Positions 1 to 13,771 of a stretch of DNA of 64,000 nucleotides are shown here, one piece after another. Position 1 is the first letter of the stretch; each line of letters begins with the position of its first letter. The DNA comes from Antedon mediterranea. Taxonomy: Eukaryota; Echinodermata; Crinoidea; Comatulida; Antedonidae. The position numbers and the translations under genes were made by a program. The notes below the pieces were generated by a model, which saw nothing but the letters and a program-made list of their open reading frames with translations, searched no databases and was not told the DNA's origin. The DNA is taken from positions 23,992,501 through 24,056,500 of the forward strand of contig NC_092672.1 in the NCBI RefSeq assembly GCF_964355755.1. The letters are read 5' to 3'.

Positions 1-3000
1 CACCATACAGTAGCTTGATTTGTTTCTTTAATGATTCCTCTACAGTACTGTACTTAATAACAATGTCACCACAGTAGCTTGATTTGTTTCTTAATGATTC
101 CTCTACAGTACTGTACTTAATAACAATGTCACTATACAGTAGCTTGATTTGTTTCTTTAATGATTCCTCAACAGTACTGTACTTAATAACAATGTCACCA
201 TACAGTAGCTTGATTTGTTTCTTTAATGATTCCTCTACAGTACTGTACTTAATAACAATGTCACCATAATTATAGTAGCTTGATTTGTTTCTTTAATGAT
301 TCCTCTAAAGTACTGTACTTAATAACAATGTCGCCATACAGTAGCTTGATTTGTTTCTTTAATGATTCCTCTACAGTATTGTACTTAATAACAATGTCAC
401 CACAGTAGCTTGATTTGTTTCTTTATGATTCCTCTACAGTACTGTACTTAATAACAATGTCACCATGCAGTAGCTTGATTTGTTTCTTTAATGATTCCTC
501 TACAGTACTGTACTTAATAACAATGTCACCATACAGTAGCTTGATTTGTTTCTTAATGATTCCTCTACAGTACTGTACTTAATAACAATGTCACTATACA
601 GTAGCTTGATTTGTTTCTTAATGATTCCTCTACAGTACTGTACTTAATAACAATGTCACCATATAGTAGGTTGATTTGTTTCTTAATGATTCCTCTACAG
701 TACTGTTCTTAATAACAATGTCACCATACACTAGCTTGATTTGTTTCTTAATGATTCCTTTACAGTACTGTACTTAATAACAATGTCAGCATACAGTAGC
801 TTGATTTGTTTCTTAATGATTCCTCTACAGTACTGTACTTAATAACAATGTCACCATACAGTAGCTTGATTTGTTTCTTAATGATTCCTCTACAGTACTG
901 TACTTAATAACAATGTCACTATACAGTAGCTTGATTTGTTTCTTAATGATTCCTCTACAGTACTGTACTTAATAACAATGTCACCATACAGTAGCTTGAT
1001 TTGTTTCTTTAATGATTCCTCTACAGTACTGTACTTAATAACAATGTCACCATACAGTAGCTTGATTTGTTTCTTAATTATTCCTCTACAGTACTGTACT
1101 TAATAACAATGTCACCATACAGTAGCTTGATTTGTTTCTTAATGATTCCTCTACAGTACTGTACTTAATAACAATGTCACTATACAGTAGCTTTATTTGT
1201 TTCTTTAATGATTCCTCTACAGTACTGTACTTAATAACAATATCACTATACAGTAGCTTGATTTGTTTCTTAATGATTCCTCTACAGTACTGTACTTAAT
1301 AACAATGTCACCATACAGTAGCTTGATTTGTTTCTTTAATGATTCCTCTACAGTACTGTACTTAATAACAATGTCACCATACAGTAGCTTGATTTGTTTC
1401 TTTAATGATTCCTCTACAGTACTGTACTTAATAACAATGTCACCACAGTAGCTTGATTTGTTTCTTAATGATTCCTCTACAGTACTGTACTTAATAACAA
1501 TGTCACTATACAGTAGCTTGATTTGTTTCTTTAATGATTCCTCAACAGTACTGTACTTAATAACAATGTCACCATACAGTAGCTTGATTTGTTTCTTTAA
1601 TGATTCCTCTACAGTACTGTACTTAATAACAATGTCACCATAATTATAGTAGCTTGATTTGTTTCTTTAATGATTCCTCTAAAGTACTGTACTTAATAAC
1701 AATGTCGCCATACAGTAGCTTGATTTGTTTCTTTAATGATTCCTCTACAGTATTGTACTTAATAACAATGTCACCACAGTAGCTTGATTTGTTTCTTTAT
1801 GATTCCTCTACAGTACTGTACTTAATAACAATGTCACCATACAGTAGCAGTAGCTTGATTTGTTTCTTAATGATTCCTCTACAGTACTGTACTTAATAAC
1901 AATGTCACTATACAGGAGCTTGATTTGTTTCTTAATGATTCCTCTACAGTACTGTACTTAATAACAATGTCACCATATAGTAGCTTGATTTGTTTCTTAA
2001 TGATTCCTCTACAGTACTGTTCTTAATAACAATGTCACCATACACTAGCTTGATTTGTTTCTTAATGATTCCTTTACAGTACTGTACTTAATAACAATGT
2101 CACCATACAGTAGCTTAATTTGTTTCCGAATGATTGCTCTACAGTACTGTACTTAATAACAATGTCACTATACAGTAGCTTGATTTGTTTCTTAATGATT
2201 CCTCTACAGTACTGTACTTAATAACAATGTCACCTAACAGTAGCTTGATTTGTTTCTTAATGATTCCTCTACAGTACTGTACTTAATAACAATGTCACCA
2301 TACAGTAGCTTGATTTGTTTCTTAATGATTCCTCTACAGTATTGTACTTAATAACAATGTCACCATACACTAGCTTGATTTGTTTCTTAATGATTCCTCT
2401 ACAGTACTGTACTTAATAACAATGTCACCATACACTAGCTTGATTTGTTTCTTAATGATTCCTTACAGTACTGTACTTAATAACAATGTCACCATACAGT
2501 AGCTTGATTTGTTTCTTAATGATTCTTCTACAGTACTGTACTTAATAACAATGTCACCATATAGTAGCTTGATTTGTTTCTTAATGATTCCTCTACAGTA
2601 CTGTACTTAATAACAATGTCACTATACAGTAGCTTGATTTGTTTCTTAATGATTCCTCTACAGTACTGTACTTAATAACAATGTCACCATACAGTAGCTT
2701 GATTTGTTTCTTTAAGGATTCCTCTACAGTACTGTACTTAATAACAATGTCACCATACAGTAGCTTGATTTGTTTCTTAATTATTCCTCTACAGTACTGT
2801 ACTTAATAACAATGTCACCATACAGTAGCTTGATTTGTTTCTTAAAGATTCCTCTACAGTACTGTACTTAATAACAATGTCACTATACAGTAGCTTTATT
2901 TGTTTCTTTAATGATTCCTCTACAGTACTGTACTTAATAACAATGTCACCATACAGTAGCTTGATTTGTTTCTTTAATGATTCCTCTACAGTACTGTACT

Positions 3001-3208
3001 TAATAACAATGTCACCATACAGTAGCTTGATTTGTTTCTTTAATGATTCCTCTACAGTACTGTACTTAATAACAATGTCACCACAGTAGCTTGATTTGTT
3101 TCTTAATGATTCCTCTACAGTACTGTACTTAATAACAATGTCACTATACAGTAGCTAAGTAATTTGTTTCTTAATGATTCCTCTACAGTACTGTACTTAA
3201 TAACAATG
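1..3208. repeat. 65/66-bp minisatellite, about 49 copies
   Basis: Tandem head-to-tail units of 65-66 bp that include TAGCTTGATTTGTTTCTT, the perfect palindrome ACAGTACTGT and CTTAATAACAATGTC. The units differ by single indels (CTTTAATG or CTTAATG; CACCA or CACCATACAG) and by point changes. The array runs off the left edge and ends at about 3208. Shared variant strings show a higher-order structure with a period near 1375 bp (about 21 units). Runs of open frame appear only where consecutive units are 66 bp, so they are not genes. Confidence 0.95.
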
Positions 3209-5609
3209 ATCTTTTATCAAGGTAATTGTGCTTATGTGATACAATGTTCTGGTGAAACAGTTCAAATTATTACTTAGGACATGTTAATAGATTGATCTAT
3301 GACAATTTTTTGTATACTAAAGAGGTTGGAGAGAAAAGTGTTTTCTAGTGGCTTTTTTTTCCTTCACCCGATGGCCTATTGTAGAGCAAAGTTTTTAATG
3401 GAATTTTTTTTTATGACCTCTCCCCCCCCCCCAACCCTCAACTAAAAAAGTTTTAGATTACATCGTTCCGCTTGAGTTTATTTTGTAGTATAAATGAAGC
3501 ATGGCCTCCTGAGCTCAATTTGATTTTTTCAAAGTTAAAATAATATATATACTAAAATGAAAATAATTTGTTACTAAAGTCACGTATCCATGGTGATTGT
3601 GATGACAGGCCCAGACTCTATACTATACCTGATATTACGATAGTTGATTATCAATGACTTAAACAATTTAGCATTCCTATAATGCTAACTAACACCTTTT
3701 TAATGTTTATATTATATAATGCTTTTTTTTATATACACATTATCATACATGGATAAAACATGCAATTGATTTAACATGTTAAATTGATTATTCTAATTAC
3801 AATTTTTGTTGTAGTGTGTAGTATTGATAAAAATGTTAATATGCATAGAAATCTTTTGAATTGCAATAAATAAACACTTGACCTTTTTGTACGACAATTA
3901 AAAAAAGCATTATAGTGAACAAAAACTATGATGCCAAGTTGGTAGAAATTGGTTTAAGGATTGTTGTATTTTCTTGAGAAATCAGTAGATCAGAAATATT
4001 TAAAAAACAATAATTAAAATGAAATTGCAACAATTTGAATATCATTTATTAGTAGGACTGTACTAAGCCCAAACTCATACTTACAGTGAGAGCTCACACA
4101 TTTCATTTTACATACACATGCACTTGAAAATGAAAGTTACACAATGATGACACATTATCATCAAAACAAATGTAAATATACTTTACATTAATTGTTTCTC
4201 CACTTAACTGTTTTCATAGTCACATTATTATCATTTATATGGGACTGTTTTGTACTACAATTCTTTATGCTGTTATCAAAATGACTTTATACTATACTGC
4301 AATATTTACATTGATCTTCTGTTCTGGTAAAGTAGACCCTATCATAGAGGCTTACACTATGTATATGGTCTACTCGCCCTCCTTTTCGGCCGCTATAAAT
4401 GTATTGGCCACGAAACATTAATTACATTACTCAAAATTTGCGCCACCTTAATTCTGTAGTATTTGTCCATAGTATTTCAAGAACGAATTCTGCTCATTAT
4501 AATATTTTTAATTCATTTCCACGTCTGTTCATAACTTGCCTCCAAATGTTAAAGATAGTCTAGTTAGTTTCAGATAGTTTTCCCTTTCTTCATTTATATA
4601 TTCACTTAAGAAAAACTTGCCTCAAATACTGTCTGAACTCAATGAAATGTGAAATGTTATTTTAAACTGTTTTTCTGTATTTAAGTTTATTTATTTTTTA
4701 CACTTTAGGGGTGTCATACTTTATTTTATCGTTCACACCAACAGTTGATTGAATGTAATGTTTAAATATTATCTACTCAACAAAAATATGTTCCATTTGT
4801 ATAATGTATAGTAATAAATTAATAAACCTTACATTATTCTTTCTTTGCGCATCTAAATACCTTATAAAGTATGAATACACATGTGGTTGATAACCACAAT
4901 AAAGTAAAATATAGATAAATTGGCCAGACATGACATACATGTTCTTTTAATTCCAATTGGTACACATACTGGCCCACATCTTTCTGTTTCACTACATCAT
5001 ACTGGTCCTGCCAGTTGAATCTATTTCTACAGAGCAATCTCACTATTTAAACAAATTCCGAAACTTATTTAAAAGGTGGGATTCTATGGTGTTTTCTGTC
5101 TGCAAATAACTTTCTGAATTCCAATAATTCAGACAACAATCAATAAAAATAAACAAGAAATAATTTTTACTGTAAAAAAAGACTTTCTGAGATAACAGTT
5201 TTAATTATTGTTCTTTCTTCATTAAATGATATTTTTTAAATTGATATTCTATTTAATAATTTAAGAAATAAAGATTTATTATCCATTATTTTTGTTTAAA
5301 AATCAGTAGTAAACATTTTGTGTAACATAAATATAGTTTAAATTACTATAGACTATAGTACTATGCATATTCTTAGTGGCATTACTCCCTAAGGTTTGAG
5401 TGACCCACTCATACCCACAAACATTTCATTCAGTGAACAAAAAATGTATAATTTTCCATGAGCTTTCGTTGTACAGCAGCAGCCGACAAACATACACACT
5501 AATCAAACAATTGTCATCTATATACACCCCATTCGGCAAAAATATTTACCATAGAGAAAGGATTGTTTTGACCCGATTCAATGAATTGATATATATGATG
5601 GTAATTATT
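3209..5609. other. Intergenic or intronic DNA, mostly unassigned
   Basis: AT-rich sequence with a C12 homopolymer at about 3423 and one copy of a dispersed repeat (3335-3759). I see no exon with a convincing domain, no RNA gene and no TIR pair here. Open frames at 4239, 4834 and 5400 are short, compositionally biased and match no family I recognise. Confidence 0.6.
3335..3759 (+). repeat. Dispersed repeat copy 1
   Basis: Shares long stretches with 44395-44832 in the same orientation: GTAGAGCAAAGTTTT, a poly-C tract of 10-12 bases, TTTTAGATTACATCGTTCC, TATCCATGGTGATTGTGATG and a T-rich end before TACATGGATAAAA. The copies are diverged, with indels. No termini or target duplications were resolved, so the class is unknown. 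Confidence 0.75.
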
Positions 5610-5735
5610 GGTTATCCGCAACGAAGTTGCAGGATAACCTCTTGTGATTGTACGAAATCATCATCAACATCATCAACTTTTTATTAGTTATCCGCATTTA
5701 GCGGATAACTCCTTGTAACTGTCCTGTGTCTTTTT
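5610..5735 (+). repeat. Extra tandem copies of a Helitron2-like 5' terminus
   Basis: Two additional 5' end hairpins (GTTATCCGC...GCGGATAAC type) begin at 5610 and 5687, each followed by CTTGTgA/aCTGT and a short T-rich spacer, before the third start at 5736 that leads into the full element. Confidence 0.7.
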
Positions 5736-7322
5736 GGTTATCCGCAACTTAGTTGCAGGATAACCCATGTGATTGTAAATATCTTTTTTTTTCATCATCT
5801 TCTTTGTTCTTCTTTCTTTCCCTGATTTTGTGAGCAGCATATCCCCTATAGCTTATGAATATAACTTTTGTATAACTTTGTCATTATATGGACATTTACC
5901 TGAAGTTGTGCACCTCCATATTTTGAATGACGTCAGAGTTGCGCAACGTGACTTACGCGCGATTTTATGAATTTCAATGATTGATCATAGGATAAAAAAT
6001 AAAAGTCATTTTGAATTGACACTTAGTGAAAATTTAAGTTATATCAAGGGCAAACTTTCTATGGATTAAAAATGGCATGTTTTACAAGAAGTTACGCGCG
6101 CACGCGCATTTAAAGTTTCAAAATGCGCAAAATTAATTTCTAATCAACTTTCTACGCTGATCATGACATTTTGAGCATGTCAAAATTTCCCACGCGCGCG
6201 AAAAAAAATATGCGCGCGGTGCGCACGAAGCGTTAAAAACAGATTTTTTTGTATGATTTATGTTTTTTCAGCCTTTTCTCGTAATTTTACCAACTTTTAA
6301 ACAATTTCGACTTAAAATCACGTCATACGAGCACGTTGATTTGGACCATATGCGCGCGTTTTAGTTGAAAAAGTTACAAAATATTGTCAAAATAATGCCT
6401 ATTTTGAATCTATTATAGCTCTTCAGGATCAAAGGTGACCCCCAATTTTTTTAACTTATTATGCAAGAAGATAAATTGTAGATATGAATTCATGCAGAAT
6501 CTTTACCCCTCGGATGTTATGACGTCATCGTATGGCCACACGAATGTAAAATATAGGATTTTTTACTCTTTCGTTATTGCTAATCACATTAAATAGAGCG
6601 CATCTCGCTTATACGTATTCCATTTCCTCAGATATTTTAATACTGTCTAGGTTAATCAACTATCTTTCGCATGAGTTAAAAATATTTTAATTTTTATGAC
6701 GTCATCATGTCTGAAAATGTAAATAACGTGGGTAACCTTATTTCATCTTTACAGTAAGTTTCAATCTGTTATAGCTCGTCAGAATAAAAAGTGATAATCA
6801 TGAATAAAACGTTTTCTGGAAGCTATTGGATTGTAGATACAAATTCTTGTGAATATTTTGCCAATCAGATCTTGTGACGTCATTATATGGGCAGTTGAAT
6901 TCAAAAGGTCATATTTTCATATTTTTCGTCATAGTTCATTATATTTAAAAGAGCGCGCATCAATATTAAACGTATTCAAATTTCTTCTACACGTTAATAT
7001 GTTGTTGCTGAGATACATTCCTTCCGAAATCTTAGTGTTTCATCTTGATACCGTCGCCATGTTACAAATTTGAATAAATGGCGGGTCCCGTAATTTCACC
7101 TCTTCTACACTGTATGTAACATGTATACAGATTATACTGTTTTCATGTATATACTATATGACACAAAATTGACAGAATTCAGCACTAACAACATATCATA
7201 TTCTTCAGATCAGGTCATAATGCCATAATTTTTTTCTGTGTGCAATATTCTAACGTATGACGTGCACGTGGCGTTTGTCGTGCGGATAACTAACTCGTCA
7301 AAGTGATGAGTTACATGTCTAG
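5736..7322 (+). mobile_element. Helitron2/Helentron-like non-autonomous element, family I copy 1
   Basis: Begins with the hairpin GGTTATCCGCAACTTAGTTG and its complement. It ends with GCGGATAAC (inverted copy of the 5' end), then hairpin AACTCGTCA-AAG-TGATGAGTT, then ACATGTCTAG before T. A 5' terminus repeated inversely just before a 3' hairpin, with a T-T insertion point, is the published hallmark of Helitron2/Helentron ends (asymmetric terminal inverted repeats). No Rep or helicase coding is visible. The body is rich in CpG and in TGACGTCA words. Confidence 0.72.
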
Positions 7323-8905
7323 TTAGTTGATCATTTAGAATGAAATGATCACCTATTGTTATTGTATGAAATCTTATTCCGCTTTATTTCTTTCTGTACA
7401 GATTTTGTGTGTCAATTATCTCAAAAAGTAAAATGTCAATGATCACAAAAATTTTACAATATCTTCCAAATACTTTAACTTAATCCTAATAAGCTTTTCA
7501 ACATGATCACTCAACCGTGACGTCATTTATACGCCATTTTGTGAAATCACATTATCAATCATATCTCCATAATTCATTATCACATATTAATGAAATTTAT
7601 TACACGTAAACTTCAGGTCAAGGGTAAAAATATTAGCAAGTAAAAACGCACGCGCACGTAGGGTCATGCGCGTAAAATCGCGCGTTCAAAATTTAAAAAG
7701 CTCAAAATTAAGTTTTAATCAATTTAGAGCATGAATTAGGCCATTTGCGTGTTTAAAAAAATTACTGCGCAAAAATGCGTTTTTCAGCGCGCAATTCTTA
7801 AAAAGCGTAAAAATACGAATTTTTTGTAGAAATCGCCTTTTACCCACCATCCTTAGTACATTCACCGAATTTGAGTTCGTTCCGACTTAAAATAACGCTA
7901 TACGAGCATGTTAAAAATGACAAAATGCGCACATAACTGCATAAAAGTGCTGAAAATGATGAAAAATAAGGCATTTTTAAAATGAAAATCATTCTTCAGA
8001 ATGCACGATGACCCCCAATTTTTTTTAATTATTCTGGAAGCCATTGAGTTCTAGATATAAATTCATGTACACATTTGACGTACAAAATGTTGTGAGGTCA
8101 CCAAATGGCCACTCAAATTTAAAAATTAGGTTTTTTTCTCTTTTGTCATAGATTATCACATTCAACTGAGCGCATCTCGGTTATTTTGTGCCCGATTTTC
8201 GCAAAATTTTTTGTATATGATTGCTCATTTAATTATCTTTCTCATGAGTTGTCAACATTTTCATTTTGAAGACGTCATCACGCGTAAAAACTTGAATAAC
8301 TTAGGTCGTGTAATTTCAGCTACACCATACAGTTGAATATCTTATAGCTCCTCAGAATTAAAGGTGACCTTGAAGATTATAATTTATTATGAAAGCTGAT
8401 GAAATGTAGATATGAATTCATATAAAAATTAAGCCTATCGGATGTTGTGATGTTATCATATGGCCAGTTGAAGTTAAAAAGTAGTTTTTAAATTTCTTTA
8501 GTCGAAGTTATACAAATTTCAAAGAGCGCGCATTGCGCTTATACGTGTCAAATTCTCTTCCAATCCTTATATTTATTTGCTCAATTCATTATCTTTCGAA
8601 ATTGTCATCTTTGAGTTTATTTTGATAATTCCATCACATCATACCAAAAAAATAGAACACGATGTGGGTCCCGTAATTTCACCTCTGCTACACTGTATAG
8701 ATATACAGATACTGTACATATTGTATATGACACATAATAGGTACAGCTCAGCACTATATGTGTATATGCATCATGTCATAGGATGGCGTACATCAGCTTT
8801 TTATGATCGCATGTTAACGTACGTGCATGTTTAAAAAGTGTTAATTTCATTAAAATGATAAAAATGATCACCTATAATTCGTCAAAGTGACGAATTAAAT
8901 TCTAG
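7323..8905 (+). mobile_element. Helitron2-like element, family II
   Basis: Starts right after CTAG of the preceding element with the hairpin TGATCATTTAGAATGAAATG/ATCA. It ends with AAATGATCACC, then hairpin AATTCGTCA-AAG-TGACGAATT, then AAATTCTAG before T. The terminal inverted word is TGATCATTT instead of GTTATCCGC, so this is a sister family with the same architecture and a body related to the neighbours (GACGTCATCA, GAGCGCGCAT). Confidence 0.68.
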
Positions 8906-8908
8906 TTA

Positions 8909-10741
8909 GTTATCCGCACTATGGCGGATAACTCCTTGTAACTGTCCTGTTTCATCATCTTTTTTTTTTTTTTTTTCTGTATTATTAGTTATCCGCACTA
9001 TGGCGGATAACTCCTTGTAACTGTCCTGTTTCATCATCTTTTTTTTTTTCTGTATTATTAGTTATCCGCACTATGGTTGCACTATGGTGGATAACTCCTT
9101 GTAACTGTCCTGTTTCATCATCTTTTTTTTTTTTTTTTTTTCTGTATTATTAGTTATCCGCATTCAGCGGATAACTCCTTGTAACTGTCCTGTTTCATCT
9201 TCTTTTTTTTCTGTATTCTTCTTTCTTTCTGTCATTTTTGTGCAGAGCGTATCTCTAAAACATGTAAACATAACATTTCATAACTTTGTCAACATATGGG
9301 CATTCGCGTGAAGTTGTGCCCCTCTTATTGTGAATGACGTCAGAGTTACGCAACGTGACTTACGCACGTTTTTACGTTTTTCGCGTATTTAACATAGATC
9401 GAAAACCATATAACAATTTCAAATGAAACTTAGCATAAGTTTAATTTATATCATGCGCTAACTTTATGTGTAAAAAAAATGACATGTTTCAAACGAAGTT
9501 ACGCGCGTACGCGCGTTTAAAATTTCAAAATGCGAAAAATCAATTTCTAATCAATTTTCTACGCGTTTCATGTCATTTTAAGCATGTCAAAAATTCCCAG
9601 GCGCGCGCAATTTTTTTACGCAAGCGGACGCACGTAGCGCAAAACACTTTTTTTTTCGCGTGATTTATGTTTTTCCTGCCTTTTCTAGTAATTTTACAAA
9701 CTTTTAAACAATTTCGACTTAAAATCACGTCATACGGGCACGTAGAATTGGATAATTTTCGCGAGTTTTTGATGAAAAAGTTAACAAATTTGTCAAAATT
9801 TGTCAAAATTATGCCTTTTTTTAAACAGTCGTAATTTCTAAACTGGACGGTCATTTTTTTGTGGATGACATATTCTTGAAGTTGATGAGTTATAGATATC
9901 GGATCATGTATTAATATGGCTAACCGGACATTGTGACGTCATCGTATGGCCACGCGTATCTAAAATATAGGATTTTTGTATCTTTCGTCGTAGCTCATCA
10001 CATTTAATAGAGCGCATCTCTACTTATCCGTTTTCCATTTTTACCCCGATTGTGATATTGTCTAGATCAATCAACTATCTTTCGCATGAGTTAAAAATAT
10101 TTTAATTTTTATTACGTCATCATGTCTAAAAACGTAAATAACGTGGGTCAATTATTTTCATCTTTACAGTAAATTTCAATCTGTTATAGCTCGTCAGAAT
10201 AAAAAGTGATAATCATGATTAAAATGTTTCCTGGAAGCTATTGGATTGTAGATACGAATTCATGTGAACATTTTTCCAATCCGACGTTCTGATGTTATCA
10301 TATGGCCAGTTGAATAATAAAAGTCGTATTTTCATATTTTGCGTAATAGTTCATCACATTTAAAAGGGCGCGCATCTATATTTTACGTATTCAAATTTCT
10401 TCTACACGGTAATATGTGATTGCTGAGATAATGTCCTTCCAAAATTGCTATCTTAGTGTTTCATTTTGATACCGTCGCCAAGTTAAAAATAAGAATAAAC
10501 GGGGGGTCCCGTAATTTCACCTATTCTACACTGTATGTAACATGTATACAGATTACCGTTTGCACTGTATATACTATATGACACAAAATTGACAGAATTC
10601 AGCACTAACAGCATTGATATTCTTCAGTTCAGGTCATAATGCCATAATCTTTTTCCGTGTACAAAATTCCAACGTATGACGTGCGCGTGGCGTTTGTCGT
10701 GCGGATAACTAACTCGTCAAAGTGACGAGTTACATGTCTAG
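8909..10741 (+). mobile_element. Helitron2-like family I copy 2, with four tandem 5' termini
   Basis: Hairpin 5' ends occur at 8909, 8988, 9061 and 9153 (spacing 79, 73, 92), each followed by CTCCTTGTAACTGTCCTGTT and a poly-T tract. Only the last leads into the body. The 3' end has GCGGATAAC, the hairpin of ACTCGTCA/TGACGAGT, and CTAG at 10738-10741. Confidence 0.72.
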
Positions 10742-12260
10742 TTCTTTCTTTCTGTCAATTTTGTGCAGAGCGTATCTCTAAAACCTGTAAAGTTAACATT
10801 TCATAACTTTGTCAACATATGGGCATTCACGTGAAGTTGTGCTTTCCTATTTTTGAATGACGTCAGAGTTGCGCAACATGACTTACGCGCGTTTTTACGA
10901 ATTTCGCGTATTTAACATAGATCAAAAACCATATAACAATTTAAATTGAAACTTAACAAAAGTTTAAATTATATCTTGCACTAACTGACTGTGGAAAAAA
11001 AATGGCATGTTTTACACAAAGTTACGCGCGCACGCGCATTTAAAATTTCAAAATGCGCAAAATTACTTTCTAATCAACTTTCTACGCGTTTCATGTCATT
11101 TTGAGCATGTCAAAAATTCCCACGTGCGCTCAAATTTTTACGCGCGCGGTACGCACGTAGCGTTGAAAACAATTTTTTTTGCGTGATTTATGTTTTTCTA
11201 GCCTTTTCTAGTAATTTTACCAACTTTTGAACAATTTCGACTTAAAATTACGTCATACGGGCACGTTGAATTGGATAATTTACGTGCATTTTTGATGAAA
11301 AAGTTCAAAAAATCGTCAAAATTTGTCAAAATTATGCCCTTTTTTAAACAGTCGTAGTTCCTAAACTAAACGGTGAAAGTAATTTTTTTTGCATATTCTG
11401 AAAGTTGATGAGTTGTAAATTTTGGATCATGCATTAATATGGCTAACCGAACATTGTGACGTCACCGTATGGCCATGCGAATATAAAATATAGGATTTTT
11501 GTATCTTTCATCATAGCGCATGACATTTAATAGAGCGCATCTCCAATTATCTGTTTTCCATTTTTACCCCGATTTTTATATTATCTAGGTCAACCAACTA
11601 TCTTTCGTATGAGTTAAAAATACTTTAATTTTTATGACGTCATCATGTCTAAAAATGTAAATAACGTGGGTCACTTATTTTCGTCTTTACAGTAAATTTC
11701 AATCTGTTATAGCTCGTCAGAATAAAACGTGATAATCATGATTAAAACGTTTTCTGGAAGCTATTGGATTGTAGATACGAATTTATGTAAACATTTTGCC
11801 AATCGGATGTTGTGACGTCATCATATGACCAGTTAAATAGAAAAAGTCGTATTTTCATCTTTTGCGTCATAATTCATCACATTTAAAAGAGCGCGCATCA
11901 ATATTTTACGTATTTAAATTTCTTCTACACATTAATATGTTGTTGCCGAGATAATTTCCTTCCGAAATTGCTATCTTAGTGTTTAATTTTGATACCGTCG
12001 CTATGTTAAAAATTGGAATAAATGGCGGGTCCAGTCATTTCACCTATTCTACACTGTATGTAATATGTATACAGATTATATTGTATATATAATATGACAC
12101 AAAATAACAGAATTCAGCAGCAATAACAACATATCATATTCTTCAGTTCAGGTCATATTGCCATAATCTTTTTCTGTGTGCAATATTCTAACGTATGACG
12201 TCTACGTGGCCTTTGTCGTGCGGATAACTAACTCGTCAAAGTGACGAGTTACATGTCTAG
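10742..12260 (+). mobile_element. Helitron2-like family I copy 3 (lacks 5' hairpin)
   Basis: Starts directly after the previous CTAG with TTCTTTCTTTCTGTCA, that is, without the 5' hairpin present in other copies. Its 3' end (GCGGATAAC, hairpin, CTAG) is intact. Unit length is 1519 bp, and it is very similar to the next two units (shared AAGTTGTGCTTTCCTAT). Confidence 0.7.
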
Positions 12261-13771
12261 TTCTTCTTTCTTTCTGTCATTTTTGTGCAGAGCGTATCTC
12301 TAAAACGTGTAAAGTTAACATTTTATAACTTTGTCAACATATGGGCAATCATGTGAAGTTGTGCTTTCCTATAATTGAATGACGTCAGAGTTGCGCAACA
12401 TGACTTACGCGCGTTTTTATGAATTTCGCGTATTTAACATAGATCGAAAACCATATAACAATTTAAGTTGAAACTTAGCAAAAGTCTAATTTATATCGTG
12501 CGCTAACTTTTTGTGCACTAAAAATGGCATGTTTTACACGAAGTTACGTGCGCCGCACGCGCATTTAAAATTTTAAAATGCGAAAAATCAATTTCTAATC
12601 AACTTTCTACGCGTTTCTTGTCATTTTGAGCATGTCAAAAATTCCCACACGTGCGCAAATTTTTACGCGCGAGGGGCGCACGTAGCGTTAAAAACGTCAT
12701 TTTTTCGAGTGATTTATGTTTTTCCAGCCTTTTCTAGTAATTTTACCAACTTTTAAACAATTTCGACTTCAAATTACGTCATACGAGCACGTAGAATATG
12801 ATAATTTGCGCGCTTTTTTTATGAAAAACTACAAAAATTCGTCAAAATTATGCCTTTTTTTAAACAGTCGTAGTTTCTAAACTAAACGGTGAAAGTTATT
12901 TTTATTGCATATTCTGGAAGTTGATGAGTTGTAAATATCAAATCATACATTAATATGGCTAACAGGACATTTTGACGTCATCGTATGGCCACGCGAATAT
13001 AAAATATAGGATTTTTGTCTCTTTCGTTATTGCTCATCACATTCAATGGAGCGCATCACGCTTATCCGTATTCCATTTTCTCCGAGATTTTAATATTGTC
13101 TATGTCAATCAACTACCTTTTGCATGAGTTAAAAATATTTTAATATTTGTAACGTCATCATGCCTAAAAATGTTAATTACTTGGGTCATTAATTTCATCT
13201 TTACAGTAAATTGTAATCTGTTATCGCTCGTAAGAACAAAATGGGATAATCACGATTAAAATGTTTTCTGGAAGCTATTGGATTGTAGATACGAAATCAT
13301 GTAAACATTTTGCCAATCGGATGTTGTGACGTCATCATATGCCCAGTTAAATAAAAAAAGTCGTATTTTCATCTTTAGCGTCATAGTTCATTACATTTAA
13401 AAGAGCGCGCATCAATATTTCACGTGTTCAAATTTCTTCTACACGTTAATATGTTGTTGCTGAGATAATTTCCTTCCGAAATTGCTACATTCGCGTTTCA
13501 TTTTGAAACCGTCAATAAGTTAAAAATTTGAATAAATAGCGGGTCCCGTAATTTCACCTATTCTACACTGTATGTGATATGTATACAGATTATACTGTGT
13601 ATACTATATGACACAAAATAACAGAATTCAGCAATAAAAACATATCATATTCTTCAGTTCAGGTCACAATGCCATAATCTTTTTGCGTGTGCAATATTCC
13701 AACGTATGACGTGCACGTGGCGTTTGTCGTGCGGATAACTAACTCGTCAAAGTGACGAGTTTCATGTCTAG
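12261..13771 (+). mobile_element. Helitron2-like family I copy 4 (lacks 5' hairpin)
   Basis: A 1511-bp head-to-tail unit, beginning TTCTTCTTTCTTTCTGTC after CTAG and ending with the standard 3' hairpin and CTAG. Same junction as copies 3, 5 and 7. Confidence 0.7.

Noticed and set aside
84-3089. Repeated open frames of the form MFLNDSSTVLYLITMS in the first array
   Set aside because: They are open only because neighbouring 66-bp minisatellite units keep frame; 65-bp units break them. No start context, splice sites or domain.
1-3208. CRISPR-like regular repeats
   Set aside because: Units are contiguous with no unique spacers, in eukaryotic sequence.
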